A stretch of 64,000 bases of DNA, taken from contig NZ_JARBAX010000002.1 in NCBI RefSeq assembly GCF_028807635.1, positions 1,240,001-1,304,000 of the forward strand, read 5' to 3'. The first letter of the stretch is position 1. Each line of letters starts with the position of its first letter. This DNA is from Streptomyces spiramyceticus (GTDB lineage Bacteria; Actinomycetota; Actinomycetes; Streptomycetales; Streptomycetaceae). The notes under the pieces were generated by a model. It did not search any database. It was not told the DNA's origin and saw nothing but the letters and a program-made list of their open reading frames with translations. The translations under genes were made by a program, and so were the position numbers. This document shows, one piece after another, positions 1 to 8,491 of this stretch.

Positions 1-71
1 GGACGGCCGACCGGCTGGACGACCGGACGGCCGACGCCGGTCGGCGGGAGCCCCTCTGACGACGCGTCACG

Positions 72-1436
72 TCACGCCAGGCGGCGGAATACGGGCTTCA
101 CCGGCCGCCCGGCCAGCCAGGGGGTGGGGTCGGCGGCGTCCAGTGCCTTCCGGTACACCGCACATGCCTGGGCCACCACGTCGACGGTGCGGTCGATGTC
201 GGCGTCGCCGAGCGCGCTGCTCACCACGAACGACGGGGCCAGCACTCCGCCCGCGAGGAGCCGGCGCAGGAACAGGGTGCGGTACTGCTGCGACGGCTGC
301 CGGTTCTCGTCGAGGGTGGCGAAGACCAGGTTGCTGGCCCGGCCCCGGACGACGACGTGGTCGCCGACGCCCATGCCGGCCGCGGCCGCGCGGACACCGG
401 CGGCCAACCGCTCGCCGAGGGCGTGCAGTTGCGCGGTAGTGCCCTCCTCGACATAGGTGGTCTGCACGGCCATCGCGGCTGCCAGCGAGTGGGTTTCCGC
501 GCCGTGCGTGGTGGACAGCAGGAACACCCGGTCGCCGGAGTGACGCAGCCCGCCCCGCTCCATCAGGTCGCGGCGCCCGGCCAGCGCGGAGACGGCGAAC
601 CCGTTGCCCAGCGCCTTGCCGAACGTGGAGAGATCGGGGACGACGCCGTACAGGCCCTGGGCGCCCGCCTCCGACCAGCGGAAGCCGGTGATCATCTCGT
701 CGAAGATCAGTACGCAGCCGTGCCGGTCGGCCAGTTCGCGGAGGCCGGCGAGGTACCCGGGAGTGGGGTCTCCCCTGCTCGAACGAAGTTGAGAGCTAGG
801 GGAAGGCTCGGCGTGCCCGGCGGGTTCGAGGATCAGGCAGGCTATCTCGTCCTGGTACCGGGTGAGCAACTCCTCCGTGGCGGCCAAGTCTCCGTAGGGG
901 AACGCCACGGTGAGCTCGGTGGTGGCCGCCGGAATGCCGGCGGACATCGGTGTGGTGCCGATGAACCAGTCGTCGACGGAGAAGAACGGATGGTCGCCGC
1001 AGATGGCCACCCGCGGGCGCCCCGTGACGGCGCGGGCGAGGCGCACCGCGGCGGTGGTGACGTCGGAGCCGTTCTTCGCGAACTTCACCATCTCGGCGGT
1101 CGGCACGGTGGCCAGAAAGCGTTCCGCTGCCTCGACCTCCATGATGGACGGCCGGACGAAGTTGCTGCCGCGGTCGAGTTCCCGCCGCGCCGCCTCGACC
1201 ACGCGCGGGTGGGCGTGGCCGAGACTGACCGACCGCAGGCCGGAGCCGTATTCGATGTAGCGGTTGCCGTCGATGTCCCACACGTGGGCACCGCGGCCGT
1301 GGCTGATGACCGGGGCCAGGTTCTCGGGGTACTGGTCGTCGCCCTTGGCGTACGTGTGCGCGCCGCCGGGGATCATGGCGTGCAGCCGCTCGTTCGCACT
1401 CTGCGACCGGGGCAGGAGGAACTCTTCGGTGTCCAC
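72..1436 (-). CDS. Class III (GSA-aminomutase-like) PLP aminotransferase
   Basis: A 454-residue fold-type I PLP enzyme of the glutamate-1-semialdehyde aminomutase family. It shows the N-terminal GGAHTY segment, the FDEMITGFR motif (Asp246) and TFGKALGNG, whose Lys274 should form the Schiff base. Haem-pathway HemL enzymes lie near hem genes; this copy ends a polysaccharide operon, so it more likely transaminates or isomerises a nucleotide-sugar or a small polymer substituent (inference). It starts with GTG, 7 bp after the epimerase-like gene. Residues about 210-225 (PSPSSQLRSSRGDP) are encoded by a dispersed repeat and interrupt the segment between LILEPAGH and GYLAGLREL, just before the active-site Asp. 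Family is secure; substrate unknown. Confidence 0.88.
   Translation of the reverse strand: MDTEEFLLPRSQSANERLHAMIPGGAHTYAKGDDQYPENLAPVISHGRGAHVWDIDGNRYIEYGSGLRSVSLGHAHPRVVEAARRELDRGSNFVRPSIMEVEAAERFLATVPTAEMVKFAKNGSDVTTAAVRLARAVTGRPRVAICGDHPFFSVDDWFIGTTPMSAGIPAATTELTVAFPYGDLAATEELLTRYQDEIACLILEPAGHAEPSPSSQLRSSRGDPTPGYLAGLRELADRHGCVLIFDEMITGFRWSEAGAQGLYGVVPDLSTFGKALGNGFAVSALAGRRDLMERGGLRHSGDRVFLLSTTHGAETHSLAAAMAVQTTYVEEGTTAQLHALGERLAAGVRAAAAGMGVGDHVVVRGRASNLVFATLDENRQPSQQYRTLFLRRLLAGGVLAPSFVVSSALGDADIDRTVDVVAQACAVYRKALDAADPTPWLAGRPVKPVFRRLA
764..806 (-). repeat. Dispersed ~43 bp repeat inside the aminotransferase gene
   Basis: On the minus strand this reads CCTTCCCCTAGCTC...TCGAGCAGGGGAGACCCCA. 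The same sequence with about seven differences occurs on the plus strand at 6080-6123. Its arms CCCCT/AGGGG are complementary, so it could form a hairpin. It adds about 14-15 codons without breaking the frame. Confidence 0.75.
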
Positions 1437-1443
1437 GCTGACT

Positions 1444-1995
1444 TCAGCTCTCTTTCTGCTTCAGGGCCTCGGCGAGGCTCGGTGCCTCCCGGTCCCGCTT
1501 GGACATCGATGTGGCCGGCAGCGGCCAGGGGATGGCGAGTTCCGGGTCGTCGAAGGCGATCGTCACGTCCTCGGCCGGATCGTGCGGGCGGTCGATCTGA
1601 TACGAGATGTCTGCGGTCTCGGTCAGCGCTTGGAAGCCGTGCGCGCACCCCGCCGGGACGTACAGGGTCACCTGCGTCTCGCCGGACAGGTCGAAGGAGG
1701 CCACGTTGCGGTAGGTCGGCGAGTCCGTCCGCAGGTCCACGACGACGTCGAAGACCCTCCCGTACGAGCACCGCACGAGCTTGGCCTCGCCGGCGCCGGA
1801 GCGCAGGTGCAGGCCGCGCAGCACGCCTCGCACCGAGCGGGACAGGCTGTGCTGGACGAAGGCGTTCGGGTCGAGGCCCACCGAGCGGACCACGTCGGCG
1901 TCGAAGGTGCGGCAGAAGAAGCCGCGTTCGTCGGCGTACGGCGTCGGCTCGAACAGGTACGCGCCGGCGATCGCCGGGACTTCGGTCGCTTTCAT
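1444..1995 (-). CDS. dTDP-4-dehydrorhamnose 3,5-epimerase-like cupin (RmlC family)
   Basis: A 183-residue cupin of usual RmlC length. Diagnostic stretches are DERGFFCRTF, QHSLSRS, RGLHL, the LVRC segment, VDLRTDSPTY and VPAGCAHGFQ. The family epimerises C3 and/or C5 of 4-keto-6-deoxy nucleotide sugars. A complete dTDP-rhamnose pathway (rmlA, B, D) is absent here and a glucose-1-phosphate cytidylyltransferase is nearby, so the substrate may be a CDP-linked 4-keto sugar (inference). The ATG start has GGAGG about 5 nt upstream and overlaps the preceding gene by 4 bp (ATGA). The frame runs open further upstream, but that part lies over the neighbouring gene. Confidence 0.88.
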   Translation of the reverse strand: MKATEVPAIAGAYLFEPTPYADERGFFCRTFDADVVRSVGLDPNAFVQHSLSRSVRGVLRGLHLRSGAGEAKLVRCSYGRVFDVVVDLRTDSPTYRNVASFDLSGETQVTLYVPAGCAHGFQALTETADISYQIDRPHDPAEDVTIAFDDPELAIPWPLPATSMSKRDREAPSLAEALKQKES

Positions 1996-3239
1996 GGGGC
2001 CTCCTGGCAGGCGTGGGGTCGGGGATGGTCGGCCGCCGGGAACAGGGCCGCGGTCAAGGCGGTGAACTGGGACTCGAGTTGTCCGGTGGCGATCAGGTTC
2101 CGCTCGGCGAGGGTTCGCCGCAGCTCCGCGGATCGCTTCTCCAGCGCCCGGAACTGTTCGAGCAGCCGGTCGGCGTCGACCTCGCGGGCCGGGTGGCAGT
2201 ACGCGGCAAGGCCCATCCGATCCATGAGCGCGTCGCTCTTCGCCGCATAGCTGAGGGCGAGCGTCGGAGTGCCGACCTTCAGCGCGCAGATCAGGTTGTG
2301 GTACCGGGTCGCCACCACGGCGCCGACAACCGCCGTCTCCTTCATCAGGTCGGCAAGCGAGGCCGTCTCGGCGGCGGTGACCAGCGGCGAGTCCACCGCG
2401 TCGAGGATCGCGGCCACCACCGGCGCATCGCACGCGTCGCCGGTGAGCAGCCGGACCGGCCTGCCGTCCTCGACCAGCGCGCGGACGAATCGGGTCGTCC
2501 CGTCGAGGTAGCGCCGGTGGATCTCCTCGGCCCGGGCGCGGTCGTCGTTGCCGCCGTGGAAGTCCATGACGCCGACGCAGACCGGGCCCGGCGCGTCCGG
2601 CGGACCCGAGGGCGCGCTCGACGGCGGCGTCGGCAGGGCGAAGGCGAGGTCCGGGTAGACCTCGTCGCGCGCCGTGTCCACGCCCATCTCCCGCATCGCG
2701 TCGCGGGATTGGGTGTCCCGGTACGACCGGTACGCGGCAAGGCGTGCCGACCAGCGCACCAGGGCCCGGGTCGGCCGGTTGCCGATCGCGGCGGCGCCGA
2801 CACCGACCAGCGCGACCCGCGTGCGCAGCAGCCGGCCGCTCGCGCAGAGCAGGATCAGCGAGTATGGGAAGCCCCACGGCCGCAGCGGCAGCGTGGCCTC
2901 CAGGACGCCCATGCCCGGCACGATCACCACGTCGTGCCGGCGCACCCAGGCGGCGGTGCGTACGGCGTCGACGAGTTTGCCCAGCCCCTTCCCCGCGATC
3001 GCGCCCGCCCGCGAGGCGGTCCGGTACTCGCCGCGGTACCAGTGCAGGCGCGTCGCGGGGATCCCGTACCGGGACGTGACGACCTCGGGTCCGCCGCACA
3101 GTGCGTCCACGACCGCCTCCGGGTGCTCGGCGCGGAGGTAGCCGAGCACTGCCTCGAGCGATCCGTCGTTGCCGAGGTTGCCGGAGCCGAGCAGGCCGAA
3201 CACCCCGACACGTACCGGGGTTTCGCCTCCGGACGTCAT
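1992..3239 (-). CDS. Polysaccharide pyruvyl transferase family protein
   Basis: A 415-residue protein with the N-terminal GxxGSGNLGNDG loop and the C-terminal VATRYHNLICAL segment typical of the CsaB/WcaK pyruvyl transferase superfamily (PF04230). Members attach ketal-linked pyruvate from PEP to sugars of capsules, exopolysaccharides or secondary cell-wall polymers, giving negative charge. It lies between a GT2 gene and the RmlC-like gene with 4 bp overlaps on both sides, so translation is probably coupled. Acceptor sugar unknown; some relatives have other transfer roles. Confidence 0.82.
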   Translation of the reverse strand: MTSGGETPVRVGVFGLLGSGNLGNDGSLEAVLGYLRAEHPEAVVDALCGGPEVVTSRYGIPATRLHWYRGEYRTASRAGAIAGKGLGKLVDAVRTAAWVRRHDVVIVPGMGVLEATLPLRPWGFPYSLILLCASGRLLRTRVALVGVGAAAIGNRPTRALVRWSARLAAYRSYRDTQSRDAMREMGVDTARDEVYPDLAFALPTPPSSAPSGPPDAPGPVCVGVMDFHGGNDDRARAEEIHRRYLDGTTRFVRALVEDGRPVRLLTGDACDAPVVAAILDAVDSPLVTAAETASLADLMKETAVVGAVVATRYHNLICALKVGTPTLALSYAAKSDALMDRMGLAAYCHPAREVDADRLLEQFRALEKRSAELRRTLAERNLIATGQLESQFTALTAALFPAADHPRPHACQEAP

Positions 3240-4192
3240 GCCTGCCTCCCTTCACGACCTTCACGTCCGGCGACGAGGGCGTCCACGGAGACGCTGAGCA
3301 GGGCCGGGTCGACCGGGGCGCGGTCCTCGACCCGCTCGCCGGCGCCCGGCCGGACCCGGCTGGCCATCCATGCGGCCAGGTGGCGGTAGCACGCGCGCCG
3401 GTCGGCCGGGGACAACGGCGCCCGCCGGATCGCCGAGGCGAAGCCCCAGAGGTACTCGGCGAGCAGCCGGGGCGTCGGGTGCAGCAGGCCTGCCCGGCGC
3501 GGGTCGAGGTTGACGCACCGGGAGCGCTTGCCGGGGTTCGCCCGCTCGGCGCGGGTGGGGTGGTCGCGGCGGAAGTACAGCAGCTCCGGCACCTGGTGGA
3601 AGGGCCCGTGCAGGGTGATCTCGGCGACGAAGGTGCGGTCCGCGTGGTGGTAGCTGTCGTGCGGCTTCACCCGGCGCAGCACGTCGGCCCGCATCACCCC
3701 GTAGAAGTCGTCGCCACCGGGCTCGAACAGCAGACTGCGGAAGCGCTCCGGCGCGTGTGGCGAGTCGGTGGCGAGCCCGTACTCGTACGGGACCTTCACC
3801 TGGCCGTCGCCGTCGATGACCGCCTGGCCGGAGTGCGCGAGGATCACGTCCGGCCGCTCGTCCAGCGCCTCCACGCAGCGCCGCAGCAGGTCCCGGGCGT
3901 ACAGGTCGTCGTGCGAGGCCCACTTGAACAGCTCGCCGCGGCACTCGGTGAACACGTAATTGTGGTTCGGTGCGGCGCCGATGTTCCGGGGCAGCCGTAT
4001 GTACCGGATGCGCGAGTCCTGCGCGGCGTACTTGCGGCAGATGCCCTTAGTCCCGTCGGTCGAGGCGTTGTCGGAGATGACCAGCTCGAAGTCCTCGTAG
4101 GTCTGGCCGAGCAGGGCGTCGAGCGCCTCGGCGAGGTACTCCTCGCCGTTGTAGACGGGCAGGCCGATGCTCATCCGGGGATGGGCGGTCAT
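3236..4192 (-). CDS. Family 2 glycosyltransferase
   Basis: A 318-residue GT-A enzyme. SIGLPVYNGEEYL and ELVISDNASTDGT form the nucleotide-binding half and ASHDDLY supplies the acidic metal-binding motif. The remainder is the acceptor-binding half (HADRTFVAEI). It should add one sugar of the repeat unit on the cytoplasmic side. The ATG chosen sits in an ATGA overlap with the flippase gene; the open frame upstream is a shadow of that gene. Donor and linkage cannot be read from sequence. Confidence 0.9.
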   Translation of the reverse strand: MTAHPRMSIGLPVYNGEEYLAEALDALLGQTYEDFELVISDNASTDGTKGICRKYAAQDSRIRYIRLPRNIGAAPNHNYVFTECRGELFKWASHDDLYARDLLRRCVEALDERPDVILAHSGQAVIDGDGQVKVPYEYGLATDSPHAPERFRSLLFEPGGDDFYGVMRADVLRRVKPHDSYHHADRTFVAEITLHGPFHQVPELLYFRRDHPTRAERANPGKRSRCVNLDPRRAGLLHPTPRLLAEYLWGFASAIRRAPLSPADRRACYRHLAAWMASRVRPGAGERVEDRAPVDPALLSVSVDALVAGREGREGRQA

Positions 4193-5508
4193 GGCGTCCT
4201 CACTTCGCGGTTGGGGTTCTGGTGGCGCTCGCGCAGGGCGGACCGCAGCTGCAGCCACCACACGGCCGAGCTGCTCAACGTCGCGGCGGCGACGCCCCAG
4301 GCCGAGCCGACCGTGCCGGCCACGGCCGCCCCGCCGAGCCCGCCGATGACGTAACAGGCGGAGGCGAACAGCTGGCTGCGCAGGCTGCGCCGGGCCGCGG
4401 CGAGCGCGCGCAGTCCGGCCGCCGCGCCGGTGCCGAGGCCGGCGCCCGCGACGCCGAGCGTGGCCGGCACGATGAGCTCCGAGGCGGCGTGCCAGACGTC
4501 GCCGAGTACGAGCTCGCCGGCCCGGTCCGGCATCAGCAGCAGCGCCCCGCCCCAGAGCAGCGCGGCGGCGGCCTGCCCGCCGCCCAGCAGGAGGCAGAAC
4601 CTGCCGAGGCGGTGCGGGGCTTGGCGCAGCACCCGTGCCGCCTCCGCGACGGTGACCAGCGACAGCCCCATCAGCACAGCGAGGAACGGGCCGAGCAGGA
4701 GCTCGGCGCCCCGGACCACACCCACCGCGCTGACCCCGACGATCGCGCCGAGCCCGAACGCCCGCAGCTGGCTCGCGCCGCTGGTGCTGACGTTCTCGAC
4801 CAGGTATCGGTAGCCGAGGTCGCGGTGCTCGCGAATCCACTCGCGCGCTCCGGTCAGCTGGGGCCGGATGCCGGACTGGAGGCAGCCGGCCACCGCGGCC
4901 ACCGCGGCGGACGCGCCCCAGGCGAGCACGAAAGCGGCCACGCTGCCCACGCGGGCCGCCACCACCATGGCCGGGACGAGCGCGACGCCCCACACGAGGT
5001 CGTTGACGAATGCCTTCCGCCCGGTGCCGGCGGCGAAGAACGCGTACCGCCAGGCGTCCTGCAGCAGCAGCCCCGGCAGGATGACGCCGAGGCAGGCGAA
5101 CGCGGGCCCCACTGGGCCGCCGACAGCAAGCCCGACCACCAGACACACTGCGCCGATGGCGGCACCGACGCCGAGCGCGCTACCCGACGACCGGGCCACC
5201 GCCCCGCGCCAGGACGCGTCCGACACGCCGCTGAAGCGCACCACGAGGGGGTCGGTGGCCACCCCACGGGAGACGCTGAGCACCACGCCGTAGGTCACCC
5301 AGGCCAGGCTGAACACGCCGAACGCGGCCAGCCCCAGCGAGCGTGCGACGTAGATCCCCACCGCGAAGTTGGTCATGCTGGAGGCCGCCTGGTCGGCCAG
5401 TCCCCAGGACAGCCGGCCGACGATGGCCCGCCCGGCGGTCAGCCGGGCGTGTCTGGCCCCGGCCGCCGAGGGCATCGGCTTCTCCCTCCCGGTGGTCATG
5501 GGCGTCAT
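4189..5508 (-). CDS. Wzx-type polysaccharide flippase (MOP superfamily)
   Basis: A 439-residue integral membrane protein with about twelve hydrophobic segments separated by short Arg-rich loops, starting with a RAIVGRLSWGLADQ amphipathic helix. This architecture and size match O-antigen/teichoic-acid flippases (PST/MOP superfamily). It would move the lipid-linked repeat unit across the membrane for the polymerase-like protein at 11770-13002. The start is the first ATG of MTPMTT, giving the 4 bp ATGA overlap that recurs in this operon; the second Met is 9 bp downstream. Confidence 0.82.
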   Translation of the reverse strand: MTPMTTGREKPMPSAAGARHARLTAGRAIVGRLSWGLADQAASSMTNFAVGIYVARSLGLAAFGVFSLAWVTYGVVLSVSRGVATDPLVVRFSGVSDASWRGAVARSSGSALGVGAAIGAVCLVVGLAVGGPVGPAFACLGVILPGLLLQDAWRYAFFAAGTGRKAFVNDLVWGVALVPAMVVAARVGSVAAFVLAWGASAAVAAVAGCLQSGIRPQLTGAREWIREHRDLGYRYLVENVSTSGASQLRAFGLGAIVGVSAVGVVRGAELLLGPFLAVLMGLSLVTVAEAARVLRQAPHRLGRFCLLLGGGQAAAALLWGGALLLMPDRAGELVLGDVWHAASELIVPATLGVAGAGLGTGAAAGLRALAAARRSLRSQLFASACYVIGGLGGAAVAGTVGSAWGVAAATLSSSAVWWLQLRSALRERHQNPNREVRTP

Positions 5509-6818
5509 GCCTCGATCAGCCCGGCGCCGTGCAGGGCGTCGGCCGCGGCGGCGACGGCGCCGAACGGCAGCCCGGACCGCTCGGCGACGTCCAGCAGACT
5601 GTGCTCGCCGTCGGAGAGGCTGAGCACCCAGAGCATGGCCATCTGGGCCTGCTTCGCGTCGCTGCGGCCGCCGAGTGAGTCGTACAACCCTCGTCGGCCC
5701 AGCTGTGGCTCGCCGTAGGGGCTGAGGTTGACGTACTGCCGGTTGCGGTCGAGGACGGCGAATGCCTCGCGGCAGACTGCAAGGGTGTCCGCCATCGCCT
5801 CCGGGGTGACGAAGTCCGGGTTGTCCGCCGAGGTGTGGTACTCGGGGTAGCCGGCGTACGGGGTCCGGCTGAGCGAGCCCACGCCGAGGTCGAACCCGGG
5901 CGAGCAGAACTGCCGCTCGTCGTAGCCGTACGGAGTGAACTCGGCGACGCTGTGCGGGCGTTCGGAGGCGGCCAGCACGTGCCGCATCACCCGGTCGATC
6001 TCCGCGTTGCCTCGCCTGCTCTGCTTGTACGTCAGTTGACCCGAGTCGCCGGCACAGGCCAGCACAAGCCCGTGCTTGACCCTTCCCCCAGCTCTCGGCT
6101 CCGCTCGAGCAGGGGATGCCCCATTGATCCGCTCCGCGTTGCGGGCCAGCCAGGTGATCGCCCCGATGGTGCCGGGCGCGAACAGGAACCGGTAGGTGTA
6201 GTACGGCGTTTCCTGTGCCAGCGCCCGGGCCAAGAACGTCGCCACCGCGATGCCGGCCAGGTTGTCGTTGGCCAGGGATGGGTGGCAGACGTGGCAGGAG
6301 ACGATCACCTCGTCGGGGACCTGCCCGGGGACGACGTGCTCGGCGTAGGTGAGGTGGCCGTCTGCGAGTGTGGAGTCGATGCGCACCTCGTACTCGCCGT
6401 CCGGCAGCGCGTCCAGGGTCTCCTGGGCCAGGCAGAACCCCCATTCCGGCGTGTAGTAGCTGGTGCGGTACGGCACCCAACTTGGGTGGTCCGGCAGGGT
6501 GTGCAGGTGTTCACGCAGCTCGGCCAGAGGCATGGTCGCCGACACCGGCACGCTGTAGCCGAGCACGTGCAGGCTGGACGCGGCGAAGTCGACGACCCGG
6601 TTGCCGGTGGTGTCGGCGATGTACGCGTCCCGGATGTTCCACTCCTGCGGCACCGTCCAGTCGAGCACTTGCGTCCCGGTCGGCACCTCGTGCACCTGCA
6701 GCGGAACGTACTCGCCGACGATCTCCAGGGTGGCGCGCACACCGTCGCCGGTGATGCTCCGGCACAGCGGGTACAGCCGCTCCACCAGCGCGTGCATCTC
6801 CTCACCGACAGCGGTCAT
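5505..6818 (-). CDS. DUF4910 / M28-like aminopeptidase-fold protein
   Basis: A 437-residue protein of the DUF4910 family, a peptidase-like zinc fold followed by a small winged-helix-like C-terminal domain (about 365-437). Visible motifs are SCHVCHPSLANDNLAG (175-190, probable metal ligands His and Asp), YTYRFLFAPGTIGAITWL, YKQSRRGNAEID and TPYGYDERQF. Members occur in polysaccharide clusters beside CDP-sugar genes, but their reaction is not established to my knowledge. About 15 residues (231-245) after ITWLARNAER are encoded by a dispersed repeat. The SDR gene precedes it and the flippase follows, with 4 bp overlaps on both sides. Confidence 0.85.
   Translation of the reverse strand: MTAVGEEMHALVERLYPLCRSITGDGVRATLEIVGEYVPLQVHEVPTGTQVLDWTVPQEWNIRDAYIADTTGNRVVDFAASSLHVLGYSVPVSATMPLAELREHLHTLPDHPSWVPYRTSYYTPEWGFCLAQETLDALPDGEYEVRIDSTLADGHLTYAEHVVPGQVPDEVIVSCHVCHPSLANDNLAGIAVATFLARALAQETPYYTYRFLFAPGTIGAITWLARNAERINGASPARAEPRAGGRVKHGLVLACAGDSGQLTYKQSRRGNAEIDRVMRHVLAASERPHSVAEFTPYGYDERQFCSPGFDLGVGSLSRTPYAGYPEYHTSADNPDFVTPEAMADTLAVCREAFAVLDRNRQYVNLSPYGEPQLGRRGLYDSLGGRSDAKQAQMAMLWVLSLSDGEHSLLDVAERSGLPFGAVAAAADALHGAGLIEA
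6080..6123 (+). repeat. Second copy of the dispersed repeat, inside the DUF4910 gene
   Basis: Reads CCTTCCCCCAGCTC...TCGAGCAGGGGATGCCCCA on the plus strand, the same unit as at 764-806 but opposite in orientation. It lies in frame in the host gene and encodes residues NGASPARAEPRAGG between conserved blocks of the DUF4910 protein. Confidence 0.75.
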
Positions 6819-7840
6819 CGGCGCCACCGCAGGGTGTCGTCGACGGCGCCGGCGTCGGACGCCTCGCGCAGCACGGCAAGCCGGGTGAAGCGCTGCTCGA
6901 AGTCCTCCCGGGTCAGTCCGAACTTCCGGTAGGCGTCGGCGAGTTCGAGTGCGCCCCGCTTCACCGTCCACTCGCAGTCGAAGCCGGGTATCGCGGCGCG
7001 GAACCGGGAGAAGTCCACCCGGTACGACCGCGGATCGGCACCGGTCTCCCCGGTGATCACCACCTTCGCGCCGGACACCGCCTCGGCGACCTGCTCGGCG
7101 ATCTCGGCGACCGTGACGTTGTTGGTCTCGCTGCCGATGTTGAACGCCCGGTCGTGCACCGCTTCGCGCGGCGCGGTCAGTGCGGCCGTGAAGGCCCGGG
7201 CGATGTCGGCGGCGTGCACCAGCGGGCGCCAGGGGGTGCCGTCGGAGAGCACGAGGACCTCGCCGGACAGGAGCGCGTGGCCCACCAGGTTGTTCAGCAC
7301 GATGTCGGCGCGCAGCCGGGGCGAGTAGCCGAAGGCGGTGGCGTTGCGCATGAACACCGGGGTGAAGTCGCCGTCGGCCAGCGCGTGCAGGTCGTCCTCC
7401 ACCCGCACCTTGGACTCCGCGTACGGCGTGACCGGGCGCAGCGGGGCGTCCTCGCTCACCAGGTCGCCGCCGCCGGCGGCGCCGTAGACCGAGCAGGTCG
7501 ACGCGTAAAGGAAGCGCCGTACTCCGGCGTCGCCGGCCAGCCGGGCCAGCCGTACGGAGGCGTGGTGGTTGATGTCGTAGGTGAGGTCCGGCGCCAGCGA
7601 TCCCAGCGGGTCGTTGGAGAGCGCGGCCAGGTGGATCACGGCGTCCACCCCGGCCACGTGTTCGGCCGTGACGTCGCGCAGGTCCACCCGATGCCCCTGC
7701 GGGTCGGCGGGCGACGGGCCGAGGACGCAGTCGGCGAACAGGCCGGCGTCGAGGCCGACGACCTCGTGCCCGGCAGCCGCGAGGACCGGGGCCATCACGG
7801 TGCCCAGATAGCCCTGGTGTCCGGTCAGTAGTACGCGCAA
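6815..7840 (-). CDS. NAD(P)-dependent sugar epimerase/dehydratase (extended SDR)
   Basis: A 341-residue extended SDR. GHQGYLG (7-13) binds the dinucleotide, ASTCSVYG carries the catalytic Ser/Thr and YAESK (Tyr140, Lys144) the catalytic pair. It resembles nucleotide-sugar 4-epimerases and dehydratases. Next to a glucose-1-phosphate cytidylyltransferase it is the only candidate in this block for the 4,6-dehydratase or ketoreductase step, but sequence alone cannot decide. The start is TTG (CAA at 7838-7840) with a GGGGGA upstream, 3 bp after the PIG-L stop. Confidence 0.85.
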   Translation of the reverse strand: MRVLLTGHQGYLGTVMAPVLAAAGHEVVGLDAGLFADCVLGPSPADPQGHRVDLRDVTAEHVAGVDAVIHLAALSNDPLGSLAPDLTYDINHHASVRLARLAGDAGVRRFLYASTCSVYGAAGGGDLVSEDAPLRPVTPYAESKVRVEDDLHALADGDFTPVFMRNATAFGYSPRLRADIVLNNLVGHALLSGEVLVLSDGTPWRPLVHAADIARAFTAALTAPREAVHDRAFNIGSETNNVTVAEIAEQVAEAVSGAKVVITGETGADPRSYRVDFSRFRAAIPGFDCEWTVKRGALELADAYRKFGLTREDFEQRFTRLAVLREASDAGAVDDTLRWRR

Positions 7841-7843
7841 GGT

Positions 7844-8491
7844 TCAATCCCCCAGGTTGAGCGTGAGTTTGGTGACGGCGAACGCCTCGGCGTATCGCTC
7901 GTGGCATTCGATGCCGCGGATCCGGGCAAGGCCGAGGAAGGCCTCCCGGTCGTACCAGGGCCGGTGCCGCTGCGAGGGGTAGTGCTCCTGCAACAGCCGC
8001 ACCTTTTGTTCGGCGATCTCCGGCGACAGCGGCTGGTACGCCCCCATACGGCCGAGATCGCCGTCCCACTTGACGATCTCGTAGCCGAGCACGAGGTGGT
8101 CGCGGAAAGCGGTGGTCATCAGCTTCGCCAGGCCGCGGTGATCCTGGTGCGCGTCATCGGTACGCGGTGCGAGGACCAGATCCGGCTCGGTCCGCTCGCG
8201 CAGCTCCTCGACCGCGGCCTTGGCCCCCTCCCAGTGCGCCGGCAGTCGGCCGTCCGGCAACTTGTCCACGGCCAGGCGCAGTTCGGCGCCCGGGCAGAAG
8301 GCGGCGAGCGCGGCCCGCTCCTCCTGCTCCCGCTCGCTGCCACCGCCGGAGAGCACCAGCGCGTCGATGCGCGTGCCCGGATGTGCGAGGCACATCGTCA
8401 GCAGCGTGCCGCCGGCGCCGATGGCGATGTCGTCGCAGTGCGCGCCCACCGCGACGATCCGGTCCAGGCGCCCGGCCCCGAGCCGGATCAC
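7844..8491 (-). CDS. PIG-L / LmbE family deacetylase
   Basis: A 215-residue PIG-L (LmbE-like) protein. The zinc site AHCDD (17-21) near the N terminus and the DDAHQDHRGL motif with two further His are intact, so an active metal-dependent N-deacetylase of an N-acetyl-sugar derivative is expected. The GTG start lies in a GTGA overlap with the cytidylyltransferase gene; an ORF that begins 13 codons earlier overlaps that gene without reason. Its place between CDP-sugar and SDR genes points to nucleotide-sugar or lipid-linked sugar deacetylation (inference). Confidence 0.87.
   Translation of the reverse strand: MIRLGAGRLDRIVAVGAHCDDIAIGAGGTLLTMCLAHPGTRIDALVLSGGGSEREQEERAALAAFCPGAELRLAVDKLPDGRLPAHWEGAKAAVEELRERTEPDLVLAPRTDDAHQDHRGLAKLMTTAFRDHLVLGYEIVKWDGDLGRMGAYQPLSPEIAEQKVRLLQEHYPSQRHRPWYDREAFLGLARIRGIECHERYAEAFAVTKLTLNLGD

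Noticed and set aside
1..71. GACCGGACGGCCGAC-like repeats at the window start
   Set aside because: Short and GC-biased, with no clear unit or gene end; the window cuts the context.
357..3389. A 1010-codon plus-strand open frame
   Set aside because: It is antisense to three clear genes, has no family motifs and follows GC third-position bias. A shadow frame.
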